A stretch of DNA of 47,993 bases, taken from contig NZ_QJUG01000041.1 in assembly GCF_003426775.1 (NCBI RefSeq), positions 1 through 47,993 of the forward strand, given 5' to 3'. Both the position numbers and the translations under genes were made by a program. Shown here in pieces: positions 1 to 7,761 of the stretch; the stretch's first letter is position 1; each line of letters begins with the position of its first letter. Under the pieces are notes generated by a model. That model did no database searches. It saw only the letters and a list, made by a program, of their open reading frames with translations, and had not been told where the DNA came from. This stretch comes from Allorhizocola rhizosphaerae (GTDB taxonomy: Bacteria > Actinomycetota > Actinomycetes > Mycobacteriales > Micromonosporaceae).

Positions 1-361
1 CACTCCGCCGCCTGCGACTGCCGGTCGTGGTCCCGCGGGAGCGCGGCCCAATCCGGTGGGCGGCATGATCGGTGGCCCGGCGGCCGGTGGCCGCCCGGCC
101 ATGCCCGGTGTGGCCGGCATGGCCCCCGGTGTCGCGGGTCGCGGTCCGGCGGGTGGTGCCGGTGGTGTCGCCGGTCGCGGTGCGATGGGCGCCATGGGCG
201 TCGGCACGGTGCGGCCCGGTGAGGAGCACGACGAGGACGGCATGCAGTTCGACCCCGACACCCAGTGGGATGTCGCGCAGGGCGTCGCGCCGGTGCTCGA
301 CACACCCGAGCAGCGAGACGATCACATCGACCCCGGCCCCGCGATTGGCCTGGCTCGATGA
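1..361 (+). CDS. Gly-rich type VII secretion-associated protein, C-terminal part
   Basis: The reading frame is open from the left edge (codons from position 2) to the TGA at 359-361, so only the C-terminal ~119 residues are visible. Most of it is low-complexity Gly/Ala/Pro/Met sequence with GRG and GVAGRG repeats, followed by an acidic tail with DPDTQWDVAQGVAPVL and a final HIDPGPAIGL segment. Such tails end PPE/WXG-type proteins encoded next to mycosins in actinomycete T7SS loci; that assignment is by analogy. The stop overlaps the mycosin start (ATGA), implying one operon. The N-terminal domain that would name the family lies outside the window. Confidence 0.6.
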   Translation, partial: TPPPATAGRGPAGARPNPVGGMIGGPAAGGRPAMPGVAGMAPGVAGRGPAGGAGGVAGRGAMGAMGVGTVRPGEEHDEDGMQFDPDTQWDVAQGVAPVLDTPEQRDDHIDPGPAIGLAR

Positions 362-1482
362 GAAGGTTCATCTCCGTGATGGCGGCGAGCGCGCTCGCCG
401 CCATCACCTCTTTGGCGTTCGGTGCACCCGCGCCGGCCGACCAAAACCGCGACAAGCAGTGGCATCTGTCCCTGTTGGAGGTTGCCAAGGCACACCAGGT
501 CAGCCAGGGTGAGGGCATCACGGTGGCGGTCATCGACACCGGCGTCGACGGCAACCACCCCGACCTGAAGGGCAACGTGCTGCCCGGGTTGGATGTGGTG
601 ACCGGCGGCAGCGGCAACGGCTGGGGCGACACCAACGGGCACGGCACCGCAATGGCCGGGCTCATCGCGGCGCACGGGCATGGCAGCGGCAACGCCGACG
701 GAGCGCTGGGCATCGCGCCCAAGGCGAAGATCCTGCCCATCGACATCGGCGTCACCGCCGACATCGGCACCGGCGAGGCCATGACCAACGCGATCAGGGA
801 GTCCGTCAAGCGGGGTGCGAAGATCATCTCTATCTCGGTGGAGTCCGACGTGTCCGCGTTCGACGCGGTGAAGGAGGCGCTCGCAGCGGGGACGGTCATC
901 ATCGCGGCGGCGGGCAACCGCCCGCGCAACGACCGCGTCATCGCGCCCGCCTCCTACCCGGGCGTCGTCGCGGTCGGCGCGATCGGCCGGGACGGCAACA
1001 TCGCCGACATCTCCACCCGCGGCCAGGCCGTCGCCGTGGCCGCGCCGGGAGTCGACGTCATGAGCACGGTCACGGGCAACGGCTACCGGACCGGCTCGGG
1101 CACCAGCCCGGCGGCGGCGATCGTGTCCGGCGTGGCCGCGCTGATCTGGTCGAAAAATCCCAACCTGACGGCCAAGCAGGTCGCCGACCACCTCACGACC
1201 ACCGCGATCGACAAGGGCGCCCCGGGCCGCGACGACGAATACGGCTTCGGTGTGGTCAACCCGGTGAAGGCGCTGTCGACGCCGGTCGCCCCACCCAGCT
1301 CTCCCGCCGACATCAGCCGCAAACTGCCGCCGGGCCTCGCCTCACGGCAGGCGGAAGCCCAGGGCGGCGACGACTCGGGCGGCAGCGGCATGGGCACCTG
1401 GCTGCTCGTCGGCGCGGGTGTGGCGGTGGTCGCGGGGGCGATCGTGGTCATCGTGTTCGTGATGCGCAGGCGGCGAGCCTGA
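358..1482 (+). CDS. mycP: Type VII secretion-associated serine protease mycosin (S8 subtilase)
   Basis: Membrane-anchored subtilisin-like protease of 374 aa that accompanies ESX/T7SS machines. A signal peptide (MRRFISVMAASALAAITSL) opens the protein. The subtilase triad is intact: Asp in AVIDTGVDGNHPDL, His in NGHGTAMAGLI, Ser in GTSPAAAIVSGVAALI, with the oxyanion-hole region in IIAAAGN. A Gly/Ser linker leads to a C-terminal TM helix (WLLVGAGVAVVAGAIVVIVF) and an RRRRA tail, the normal mycosin layout. The frame is open from 265, but ATG 358 is chosen because it starts exactly at the signal peptide and overlaps the upstream stop. The rest of the T7SS (EccB-E, WXG100 genes) must lie to the left. 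Confidence 0.93.
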   Translation: MRRFISVMAASALAAITSLAFGAPAPADQNRDKQWHLSLLEVAKAHQVSQGEGITVAVIDTGVDGNHPDLKGNVLPGLDVVTGGSGNGWGDTNGHGTAMAGLIAAHGHGSGNADGALGIAPKAKILPIDIGVTADIGTGEAMTNAIRESVKRGAKIISISVESDVSAFDAVKEALAAGTVIIAAAGNRPRNDRVIAPASYPGVVAVGAIGRDGNIADISTRGQAVAVAAPGVDVMSTVTGNGYRTGSGTSPAAAIVSGVAALIWSKNPNLTAKQVADHLTTTAIDKGAPGRDDEYGFGVVNPVKALSTPVAPPSSPADISRKLPPGLASRQAEAQGGDDSGGSGMGTWLLVGAGVAVVAGAIVVIVFVMRRRRA

Positions 1483-1553
1483 CCGCATGGGGCTGCTTGG
1501 CAGGAGTGACAGGAGCGGCGGTGTGCATGGCCGCGGCCGTCTCGTGCCGGCCC

Positions 1554-1681
1554 TGGGTTTGAGTCCTGGTTCTGACGCTCCGCTCCCTCGGGCGGGGATG
1601 CCCGAAGCCGACTTGTCGCCCTTGGGTTTGAGTCCTGGTTCTGACGCTCCGCTCCCTCAGCCGGCGATGCACCAGGCCGAC
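1554..1681. repeat. Two direct repeats, 69-bp period, identical 36-bp core
   Basis: A 36-bp core beginning TGGGTTTGAGTCC and ending GCTCCCTC occurs exactly at 1554-1589 and 1623-1658. The sequence after each core is also related (17 of the first 23 bases match), so this is a degenerating tandem duplication with a ~69-bp unit. It fills the gap between the mycosin and the DUF695 gene. No coding role is apparent. Confidence 0.85.
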
Positions 1682-1696
1682 GGCAAGGGCCTTGCC
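1682..1696. other. Perfect short inverted repeat before the DUF695 gene
   Basis: GGCAAGG-G-CCTTGCC is a 7-bp perfect palindrome with a one-base centre, ending 1 nt before the ATG at 1698. The tiny loop makes an operator-like site more plausible than an RNA hairpin. Function is unknown. Confidence 0.35.
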
Positions 1697-1697
1697 C

Positions 1698-2747
1698 ATG
1701 CATGACTCTGCCGGGCTTCGCCGGGCAAGGCTCAGGCCGGCCGCTCGCCCCCGCCAGGCCGCGAGCATCGCGGAGTTCTGGCGGTGGTGGAGCCGGACTC
1801 GCAACGAGGCCGCCGCCGCCATCCAGAGCGGCGGCGCGGCCGGGCTGGCCGACGCGTTCAGCGAGCGGGTCCATGCCATTCATCCGGGGCTGGAGTGGGA
1901 GCTGATGCCGGGGCGTGCGGCCGCCCATGCGCTCGTGGTCACCGCCGCGGGCAAGCCGGAGCTGCGCGCTGTCGCGCACCGGTGGCTGGCGCAGGCCCCG
2001 CAGCCCGACGCGGTGTGGGAATACCACTGCGTGCGCATCGCCGACCCGGCCGTGTTCACCAGCACGCTGCAGGTCGGTGTGGTGAAGCTGGAGCTGGCGA
2101 AGCTGGGCTATGCGATCGCGGTGGACCGGCAGCGCAGCCAGATCGATGTGAGCTGCTACCACCCGGCCTTCGCTGAGCTGCCCGAGGAGGCGCAGGCCCA
2201 GGTGACGTTCCTGTCGCTGGACTGGCTGCTGGGCGAGGACAACGTGGAGATCTGGCTGGGCGAGATCTGCTGGACCCCGAGCGAGCCGCCCAACCTGAGG
2301 CGCCCCAACGATTTGAAGCACGCGGTGCACGCCATCGCGGAAGACGATCGGTGGGCGCTGATGACCGCGGAGGACCGCGACGGGCTTCCGCTCATCGCCA
2401 CGGTGAGCATGCCCCTGCGCCCGGCCCGCTGGCCGCGCTTCGACCTGCACGTGGCGGTCGTCCTTGGGTACCAACGGTTTAACGACGGCCTGCTGCCCGT
2501 CGACGAGTCGCTGCAGGCGTTGCGCCGGTTCGAGGATTATCTGGCCGGGGTCGTCGGTGGCAACGGCGCGCTGGTCGCGCACGAGACCCACAACGGTCAG
2601 CGGGCGTTGCACTTCTATGTGGACGCGCAGAGCGACGCCCGCTCGCGAATCGAGGCGGCCGCGCGCGCGTGGACGGAGAGCCGGGCGATCGTCGACGCCG
2701 CGCTCGACCCGGCCTTCGAGCGGCTATCGCACCTAATGGGGCACTAG
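1698..2747 (+). CDS. DUF695 domain-containing protein
   Basis: Soluble protein of 349 aa. The C-terminal third resembles the DUF695 family (DLHVAVVLGYQRFNDGLLPV, then FEDYLAGVV and GQRALHFYVD); the N-terminal part holds a Trp-rich FWRWW helix. The function of DUF695 is not established. There is no signal peptide or TM segment. ATG 1698 is preferred, though TTG 1692 two codons earlier is in frame and the first ~25 residues (Arg/Pro/Ala) may not be translated. The stop codon shares the palindrome CTAG (2744-2747) with the stop of the convergent prenyltransferase gene. Confidence 0.72.
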   Translation: MHDSAGLRRARLRPAARPRQAASIAEFWRWWSRTRNEAAAAIQSGGAAGLADAFSERVHAIHPGLEWELMPGRAAAHALVVTAAGKPELRAVAHRWLAQAPQPDAVWEYHCVRIADPAVFTSTLQVGVVKLELAKLGYAIAVDRQRSQIDVSCYHPAFAELPEEAQAQVTFLSLDWLLGEDNVEIWLGEICWTPSEPPNLRRPNDLKHAVHAIAEDDRWALMTAEDRDGLPLIATVSMPLRPARWPRFDLHVAVVLGYQRFNDGLLPVDESLQALRRFEDYLAGVVGGNGALVAHETHNGQRALHFYVDAQSDARSRIEAAARAWTESRAIVDAALDPAFERLSHLMGH

Positions 2748-3544
2748 GAACCGAAGCGGCGCTGGCGGTTGGCGTAGTCGCGCAGCGCGCGCAGGAAATC
2801 GACGCGCCGGAAGTCGGGCCAGTTGCCGTCGTAGAAATAGAACTCCGAATGCGCCGATTGCCACAGCAGGAATCCCGACAGGCGCTGCTCGCCGCTGGTG
2901 CGGATGATGAGATCCGGATCCGGCTGATCCTTGGTGTAGAGGTGCCCGGCGATGTGCTCGACGTCGAGCACCGAGGCCAGTTCCTCCAATGTGGACCCGG
3001 CACGCGCGTGCTCCTGCAGCAGCGACCGCACCGCGTCGGCGATCTCCTTGCGCCCGCCGTAGCCGATGGCCAGGTTGACCTGAGCGCCGCCCTGCCGCTG
3101 CACCGTGCGCTCCTCGGCGAGCTTCAGCGCGGTCGCGTGCGGGCCGGGGATCACGTCGAGCGCGCCCATCATCCTTAGCCGCCAAGGGTTCCCGTCCTCG
3201 GCCAGCTCGGTGGCGAGATCCTCGATGATCTGCAGCAGTGGGTCCAATTCGGACGGTGGGCGGGACAGGTTGTCGGTGGACAGCAGCCACAGCGTCACCA
3301 GTTCGATCTGGGCTTCGTCGCACCAGCGCAGCAGTTCCTTTATCCGCTCAGCGCCCACCCGGTGTCCGTCGTTGGGGTCGACGTAGCCCATCTCCCGCGC
3401 CCAGCGCCGGTTGCCGTCGACGATCACCCCGACGTGGCGCGGGCGCGCCTTGCCCGCCAGGCTCGCTGCGAGGCGGTGACTGTACACAGAAGTCAGCAGA
3501 TCGCGAACCTTGTCGCGCAGGCCGGCCATCAGCGCGGCTGCCAT
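2744..3544 (-). CDS. Polyprenyl cis-prenyltransferase (Z-farnesyl/undecaprenyl diphosphate synthase family)
   Basis: UppS-family enzyme of 266 aa that condenses isopentenyl diphosphate with an allylic diphosphate in Z configuration for lipid-carrier synthesis. The catalytic Asp motif HVGVIVDGNRRWA is at about residue 37; GYGGRKEI and PDPDLIIRTSGEQRLSGFL are the other conserved blocks. Actinobacteria often encode two homologues, a short-chain Z-FPP synthase (Rv1086 type) and a decaprenyl synthase. Length and the YVDPNDGH segment suggest the short-chain type, but product length cannot be read from sequence. The N-terminus overlaps the end of the upstream Rrf2 gene by 16 nt; a second ATG at 3529 would remove most of that overlap. 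Confidence 0.9.
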   Translation of the reverse strand: MAAALMAGLRDKVRDLLTSVYSHRLAASLAGKARPRHVGVIVDGNRRWAREMGYVDPNDGHRVGAERIKELLRWCDEAQIELVTLWLLSTDNLSRPPSELDPLLQIIEDLATELAEDGNPWRLRMMGALDVIPGPHATALKLAEERTVQRQGGAQVNLAIGYGGRKEIADAVRSLLQEHARAGSTLEELASVLDVEHIAGHLYTKDQPDPDLIIRTSGEQRLSGFLLWQSAHSEFYFYDGNWPDFRRVDFLRALRDYANRQRRFGS

Positions 3545-3984
3545 GCGTCCGGACCCTTGGTCAGCTCGCTGATCTGCGCGGGCATCTCACCCGTGACGAC
3601 CTCCGCCAGCGAGATCTCGTCGACCACGCTGCGCACGGCCGCCCGCACCGCCACCCACACCTGGGGCAGGTGCACGGCCGTGCCCTCATAGCTGGTCTGC
3701 TCGGGCCGGTGCCCGCGCACGCCCGCCAGCGGGCCGTCGACCGCGCGCAGCACCATGCCGATGGTGATCTCGTGCGGCGGCTGGGTCAGCGTGTAGCCGC
3801 CCTCGGCGCCGCGCACGGCGTGCACGATGCCCGAGCGGCGCAGGTCGGCGAGGATGGCTTCGAGAAACTTGCGGGGCAGGCGCTGGGCGTCCGCGAGGGC
3901 CTGTGCGGAGACCGTCGCGGGGTAGGTGGCAGCGAGCTCCAGGGACGCCCGGACCGCATAGTCACCTCTAGCGGAGATTTGCAC
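3529..3984 (-). CDS. Rrf2 family transcriptional regulator lacking cysteines
   Basis: Winged-helix regulator of 151 aa opening with the canonical Rrf2 start (residues QISARGDYAVRASLELA after the initiator), followed by LPRKFLEAILADLRRSGIV and RGAEGGYTL. GTG 3984 is chosen for that conserved N-terminus; a CATGAT hexamer six nt upstream could be a leaderless -10. No cysteine is present anywhere, so it cannot bind an Fe-S cluster as IscR or NsrR do with their three Cys. It probably senses another ligand or acts redox-independently. It overlaps the prenyltransferase start, suggesting co-transcription. Confidence 0.88.
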   Translation of the reverse strand: MQISARGDYAVRASLELAATYPATVSAQALADAQRLPRKFLEAILADLRRSGIVHAVRGAEGGYTLTQPPHEITIGMVLRAVDGPLAGVRGHRPEQTSYEGTAVHLPQVWVAVRAAVRSVVDEISLAEVVTGEMPAQISELTKGPDAWQPR

Positions 3985-4032
3985 CCCACCATCATGCCCG
4001 GACAAGCGCGAGATCGCGGCGGCGGGCGCGTT

Positions 4033-4066
4033 CGATTTGCGTGCGTGCAAAGCACCTCGCAAATCG
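4033..4066. terminator. Strong stem-loop between MFS and Rrf2 genes
   Basis: Perfect 9-bp arms CGATTTGCG (4033-4041) and CGCAAATCG (4058-4066) enclose a second perfect stem GTGC-AAA-GCAC. It lies between the end of the MFS gene (4108) and the start of the Rrf2 gene (3984), both on the minus strand. It may be the MFS terminator (no U-tract follows) or an operator for the Rrf2 protein. Confidence 0.5.
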
Positions 4067-4107
4067 GATGCAACCGTCGCCTTAAGGGCGATCTCGCCTG
4101 CGCGTTG

Positions 4108-5331
4108 CTATGCACGCGCCGGAATTGCTGCTTGGCGCGCCCGGATAGCGACAGAAAGCCCGGCGGCCGCGATGGCCAGGACGCCGGTGAAGATCCATGT
4201 CCCGCCATAGTCGCCGAACGCGTCTCGCGCATATCCGGCTGCGGTGGCCGCGATGGCGGCGCCGATCTGGTGGGAGGCGAAGACCCAGCCGAAAACGATG
4301 GTGCCGGAGGCGCCGAAGTTTTCCCGGCACAGCGCGACCGTGGGCGGTACCGTGGCGATCCAGTCGAGCCCGTAGAACACCACAAACAGCAGCAGGCTGG
4401 GGCGTACCTGATCCGACAGCAGCAGCGGCAGGCTGAGCAGCGATAGCCCACGCAGGCCGTAGTACACCCCGAGCAGCACGCGGGAGTCCATCCGGTCGGT
4501 CAGCCAGCCGGAGCCGATCGTGCCGATGATGTCGAACACGCCAATGAGCGCGAGCAGCCCGGCCGCGGTGGTCGGCGCCATGCCGTGGTCGTGTGCGGCG
4601 GGCAGAAAGTGCGTGCCGATGAGCCCGTTGGTGGTCGCGCCGCAGATGGCGAAACCGCCCGCCAGCAACCAGAATGTGCGCGTGCGCGCGGCGGAACGCA
4701 GCGCGCCCAACGCCGATCCGGCAGGCTGCGACGGTAGGGCCTTTCCACCATACGGGTCGCCCGTGGGCCGCTCCTTCAAGAACAGGAACACCAACGGGAC
4801 CATGGCAAGGGTGCACCCGGCCACGACAAGAGACACGGTGCGCCAACCATAAGACGAGGCCAGCGACGCCAACAGCGGCAGGAAGATCAGCTGACCGGTC
4901 GCGCCGGCGGCGGTGAGGATGCCGGTCACCAGCCCGCGGTGCTTGACGAACCACCGGTTCACGACGGTGGCCGCGAACACCAGGGCCATCGAGCCGGTGC
5001 CGGCGCCGACCAGTACCCCCCAAAACAAAATCAACTGCCAGCTGGCGTTCATGAAGATCGGCAGGGCGCTGCCGAGGGTGATCAGCGCGAGGCCGGTGCC
5101 GATGACGCGCCGGATGCCGTACTGCTCAATCAAAGCGGCCGCGAACGGGGCGATGAGCCCGAACAGGAGCAGGTTGATCGACACGGCGACGGAGATCTCG
5201 CCGCGGGGCCACGAGAACTCGTCCTGCAGGGGCACCATCAGCACCGATGGCGCGGAACGGAATCCGGCCGCGCCGAGCATGACGATGAACGTCACGCCGG
5301 CGACGACCCAGGCGTAGTGAAGGCGACGCAC
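4108..5331 (-). CDS. Major facilitator superfamily transporter
   Basis: Twelve-TM MFS permease of 407 aa beginning RRLHYAWVVAGVTFIVML after the chosen start. Characteristic pieces are FSWPRGEISVAVS in the first half, the GIRRVIGTGL loop, NRWFVKHRGLVTGI after TM4, and GSGWLTDRMDSR in the second half, matching a monocarboxylate/oxalate-formate-like branch. The substrate cannot be told. The frame also allows ATG 5403, but that codon shares CATG with the start of the divergent regulator and would leave no promoter space, so GTG 5331 is preferred. The adjacent divergent GlxA-type regulator may control it. Confidence 0.85.
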   Translation of the reverse strand: MRRLHYAWVVAGVTFIVMLGAAGFRSAPSVLMVPLQDEFSWPRGEISVAVSINLLLFGLIAPFAAALIEQYGIRRVIGTGLALITLGSALPIFMNASWQLILFWGVLVGAGTGSMALVFAATVVNRWFVKHRGLVTGILTAAGATGQLIFLPLLASLASSYGWRTVSLVVAGCTLAMVPLVFLFLKERPTGDPYGGKALPSQPAGSALGALRSAARTRTFWLLAGGFAICGATTNGLIGTHFLPAAHDHGMAPTTAAGLLALIGVFDIIGTIGSGWLTDRMDSRVLLGVYYGLRGLSLLSLPLLLSDQVRPSLLLFVVFYGLDWIATVPPTVALCRENFGASGTIVFGWVFASHQIGAAIAATAAGYARDAFGDYGGTWIFTGVLAIAAAGLSVAIRARQAAIPARA

Positions 5332-5389
5332 CGTACCAGGGTGCTCGGCCCTCGGAAGATCGAACAGTGGCCCGTGAGCCGTTGTGTGA

Positions 5390-5401
5390 AAGAATCGAGC
5401 C
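5390..5401 (+). promoter_or_regulatory. Predicted leaderless -10 for the GlxA-like regulator
   Basis: AAGAAT (5390-5395) lies six nt before the ATG at 5402 and no Shine-Dalgarno sequence is present, so transcription should begin at or next to the start codon. Confidence 0.45.
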
Positions 5402-6337
5402 ATGTCCCACAGGCTCGTGATCCTCGCACTCGATCATGTGGTGCCCATGGACGTCGGCACGCCCCTGCAGGTCTTCGGGAGCACGGGCGGGCGCTATGAC
5501 ATCCGCGTGGCATCGCCCGGGTTGATAAAGAGCGAGGGCGGCTACGTCGAAATCAAGACACAGCACGGCCTTGAGGCCCTCGAAGACGCCGACACCGTGG
5601 TGATTCCGGGCATCCACGGCGGCCCGCCCTTCGAGGACGGCACGCTCGACCCACTGATCCAGCAGGCCCTGAAGGCGCCGCGCATCGTCTCCATCTGTAC
5701 GGGAGCCTTCGTGCTCGCCGCGGCCGGATTGCTCAAGGGCCGCAAGGCCACGACGCACTGGCGGCACGCCGACCGGTTCCGCGCGCTCTACCCGGACGTG
5801 GAGCTCGACCCCGACGTGCTCTTCGTGGACGACGGCGACATCATGACGTCCGCGGGCGTCACGGCGGGCGTCGATCTGTGCCTGCACATCGTGCGCAAGG
5901 ACTTCGGCACCGACGTGGCCAACCACGCGGCGCGAAGGTGTGTGGCCCCGGCCTGGCGCGACGGCGGCCAAGCCCAGTTCATCGAGCGGCACATCCCCGA
6001 CGAGGGCGACACGACCACCGCACCGACCCGCCACTGGGCCCAGACCGTGCTGCACGAGCCGCTGGACCTCGCCACGCTGGCGGCGCACGCGCGCATGAGC
6101 GTGCGCACGTTCACCAGGCGCTTCCGCGAGGAGACCGGCATGAGCCCGGGCCAGTGGCTGATCACCCAGCGGGTCGAGCACGCCCGCCACCTGCTCGAAT
6201 CCACCGACCTGTCCGTCGACCGCGTCGCGCACGAGTCGGGCTTCGGCACGGCCGCAGCGTTGCGTCAACAACTGCGTGCCGCGGTGGGCGTGTCTCCGAT
6301 GACATACCGCCGAACCTTCCAAGCTGACGTACGCTGA
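5402..6337 (+). CDS. GlxA family transcriptional regulator (DJ-1/PfpI sensor + AraC HTH)
   Basis: Regulator of 311 aa. Residues ~1-170 form a DJ-1/PfpI-like domain with the nucleophile-elbow cysteine in IVSICTGAFVLAAAGLL. Residues ~215-305 are a double AraC HTH (LATLAAHARMSVRTFTRRF and LSVDRVAHESGFGTAAALRQ). In this family the DJ-1 domain acts as a ligand or redox sensor and the HTH binds DNA; the ligand here is unknown. It is divergent from the MFS gene, which is the obvious candidate target. The phoH-type gene starts 3 nt after its stop. Confidence 0.93.
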   Translation: MSHRLVILALDHVVPMDVGTPLQVFGSTGGRYDIRVASPGLIKSEGGYVEIKTQHGLEALEDADTVVIPGIHGGPPFEDGTLDPLIQQALKAPRIVSICTGAFVLAAAGLLKGRKATTHWRHADRFRALYPDVELDPDVLFVDDGDIMTSAGVTAGVDLCLHIVRKDFGTDVANHAARRCVAPAWRDGGQAQFIERHIPDEGDTTTAPTRHWAQTVLHEPLDLATLAAHARMSVRTFTRRFREETGMSPGQWLITQRVEHARHLLESTDLSVDRVAHESGFGTAAALRQQLRAAVGVSPMTYRRTFQADVR

Positions 6338-6340
6338 GTC
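6330..6340 (+). promoter_or_regulatory. Predicted leaderless -10 for phoH2
   Basis: TACGCT (6330-6335) ends five nt before the ATG at 6341, inside the last codons of the upstream regulator. No ribosome binding site is visible, so an internal leaderless promoter is possible; read-through from upstream is also likely. Confidence 0.35.
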
Positions 6341-7627
6341 ATGGTCGATGTCCAAAAACGCACGTACGTTCTAGACACTTCCGTCCTCCTGGCCGACCCG
6401 GCCGCTCTCCGCTGCTTCGCCGAGCATGACGTGGTGATCCCGCTCGTCGTCATCTCCGAGCTGGAGGGCAAGCGGCACCACCCGGAGCTCGGCTGGTTCG
6501 CCCGCCAAACGCTGCGCCAGCTCGACGAGCTGCGGATCAAGCATGGCCGGCTCGATGTCGCGGTCCCGGTCAACGAGGCGGGCGGCACGATCCGGGTCGA
6601 GCTCAATCACGCCGACGCGCAGCTGCTTCCCTTGGGATTCCGGAATGATTCGAACGACGCGCGCATCCTGTCTGTCGCATTAGGACTGTCCGGCGAGGGT
6701 CTCAACGTGACCCTGGTGACCAAGGACATGCCGTTGCGGGTCAAGGCGGCGGCGGTGGGCCTTGCCGCCGACGAGTTCCGCCACGGGCAGGCAATCGACC
6801 CGACCTGGTCCGGCCTTGCCGAGCTGGACATCACCGACGAGCAGATGAGCGCCCTCTATGCGGGCGAAACCCTTGACAGCCCCATCGATTTGCCTGTCCA
6901 CACCGGACTGATCCTGCATGCGGGAAGAGGCTCGGCGTTGGGCCGGATCAAAACCGATAAAACCATTGTTCTGGTACCAGGCAACCGCGAGGCCTTCGGC
7001 CTGCGTGGGAGGAGCGCGGAGCAACGGATCGCGCTGGATCTGCTGCTGGACGATTCGGTGGGCATCGTCTCGCTCGGCGGGCGCGCCGGGACGGGCAAGT
7101 CGGCGCTTGCCCTGTGCGCCGGGCTCGAACAGGTGATGGAGCGCGGCAAGCACAAGAAGGTGGTCGTCTTCCGCCCGCTGTATGCCGTTGGCGGACAAGA
7201 GCTCGGCTACCTTCCGGGCACCGAGCAGGAGAAGATGTCGCCGTGGGCGCAGGCGGTTTTCGACACGCTGGGCGCGGTCGTGCACGACAACGTGCGCGAG
7301 GAGGTGCTCGCGCGCGGGTTGCTGGAAGTCCTTCCGCTGACTCACATTCGGGGCCGCAGTCTGCATGACGCGTTCGTGATTGTGGACGAGGCGCAGTCGC
7401 TTGAGCGCGGCGTGCTGTTGACTGTCCTAAGTAGAATCGGCGCGGGTTCGCGGGTGGTGCTCACGCACGATGTGGCGCAACGGGACAATCTGCGTGTAGG
7501 CCGATATGACGGTATTACTGCGGTTATCGAAACCCTTAAGGGGCACCCGCTTTTCGCGCATGTGACACTCACCCGTTCGGAGCGGTCGGCGATCGCCGAA
7601 GTCGTGACCGACCTCTTGGAGGGATAG
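6341..7627 (+). CDS. phoH2: PIN-PhoH fusion ATPase/ribonuclease (PhoH2 type)
   Basis: Protein of 428 aa joining an N-terminal PIN nuclease domain (acidic residues in [32 protein letters not shown] and [10 protein letters not shown]) to a C-terminal PhoH P-loop domain (Walker [13 protein letters not shown], Walker [11 protein letters not shown], sensor [12 protein letters not shown]). Mycobacterial PhoH2 proteins are sequence-specific RNA helicase-nucleases; some are preceded by a small antitoxin-like PhoAT gene. Here the upstream gene is a GlxA-like regulator and no small antitoxin ORF was seen, so this looks like the solitary housekeeping form. Confidence 0.94.
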   Translation: MVDVQKRTYVLDTSVLLADPAALRCFAEHDVVIPLVVISELEGKRHHPELGWFARQTLRQLDELRIKHGRLDVAVPVNEAGGTIRVELNHADAQLLPLGFRNDSNDARILSVALGLSGEGLNVTLVTKDMPLRVKAAAVGLAADEFRHGQAIDPTWSGLAELDITDEQMSALYAGETLDSPIDLPVHTGLILHAGRGSALGRIKTDKTIVLVPGNREAFGLRGRSAEQRIALDLLLDDSVGIVSLGGRAGTGKSALALCAGLEQVMERGKHKKVVVFRPLYAVGGQELGYLPGTEQEKMSPWAQAVFDTLGAVVHDNVREEVLARGLLEVLPLTHIRGRSLHDAFVIVDEAQSLERGVLLTVLSRIGAGSRVVLTHDVAQRDNLRVGRYDGITAVIETLKGHPLFAHVTLTRSERSAIAEVVTDLLEG

Positions 7628-7650
7628 TTTCACCCCACTGTGCGGTGAAA
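7628..7650. terminator. Stem-loop just after phoH2
   Basis: TTTCACC (7628-7634) and GGTGAAA (7644-7650) form a 7-bp perfect stem with a 9-nt loop directly after the phoH2 stop. No U-tract follows. It may end phoH2 transcription or add to the regulatory region of the next gene. Confidence 0.45.
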
Positions 7651-7652
7651 TG

Positions 7653-7674
7653 CGGTGTGACCAGCGTCACACCG
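7653..7674. promoter_or_regulatory. CRP-type operator TGTGA-N6-TCACA
   Basis: TGTGA (7656-7660), six bases, TCACA (7667-7671) is an exact match to the CRP consensus, inside a longer 9+9 bp palindrome (arms 7653-7661 and 7666-7674, 4-nt centre). Actinobacterial CRP homologues such as Rv3676 bind this consensus and control rpfA. The site is ~90 nt upstream of a transglycosylase gene. Confidence 0.65.
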
Positions 7675-7761
7675 TTGCGGGCTGCCGTGAGTCGGCGTTA
7701 AACGACTGAGCAAGGGTGGGTCCTTGTTTGTGTCCTTGACGCCGACGTTAGGAACGCCATC

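Noticed and set aside
1551-1580. tRNA T-arm resemblance (GGTTTGAGTCC)
   Set aside because: No acceptor, D or anticodon arms can be built around it on either strand.
1554-1658. Minimal CRISPR array (36-bp repeats, 33-bp spacer)
   Set aside because: Only two repeats, no cas genes, and the spacer is homologous to the sequence after the second repeat, so it is a tandem duplication.
1083-2612. 509-codon minus-strand open frame
   Set aside because: Arg/Gln/His-rich shadow of the mycosin and DUF695 genes with no recognisable domain, as is common in high-GC DNA.
5332-5403. N-terminal extension of the MFS transporter from ATG 5403
   Set aside because: That ATG shares CATG with the divergent regulator start and leaves no promoter room; the extension has no TM or domain content.
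7628-7761. ydaO-type c-di-AMP riboswitch before the transglycosylase
   Set aside because: Such elements precede many actinobacterial wall hydrolases, but the conserved core blocks were not found; the region is short and explained by a hairpin and a CRP-type site.
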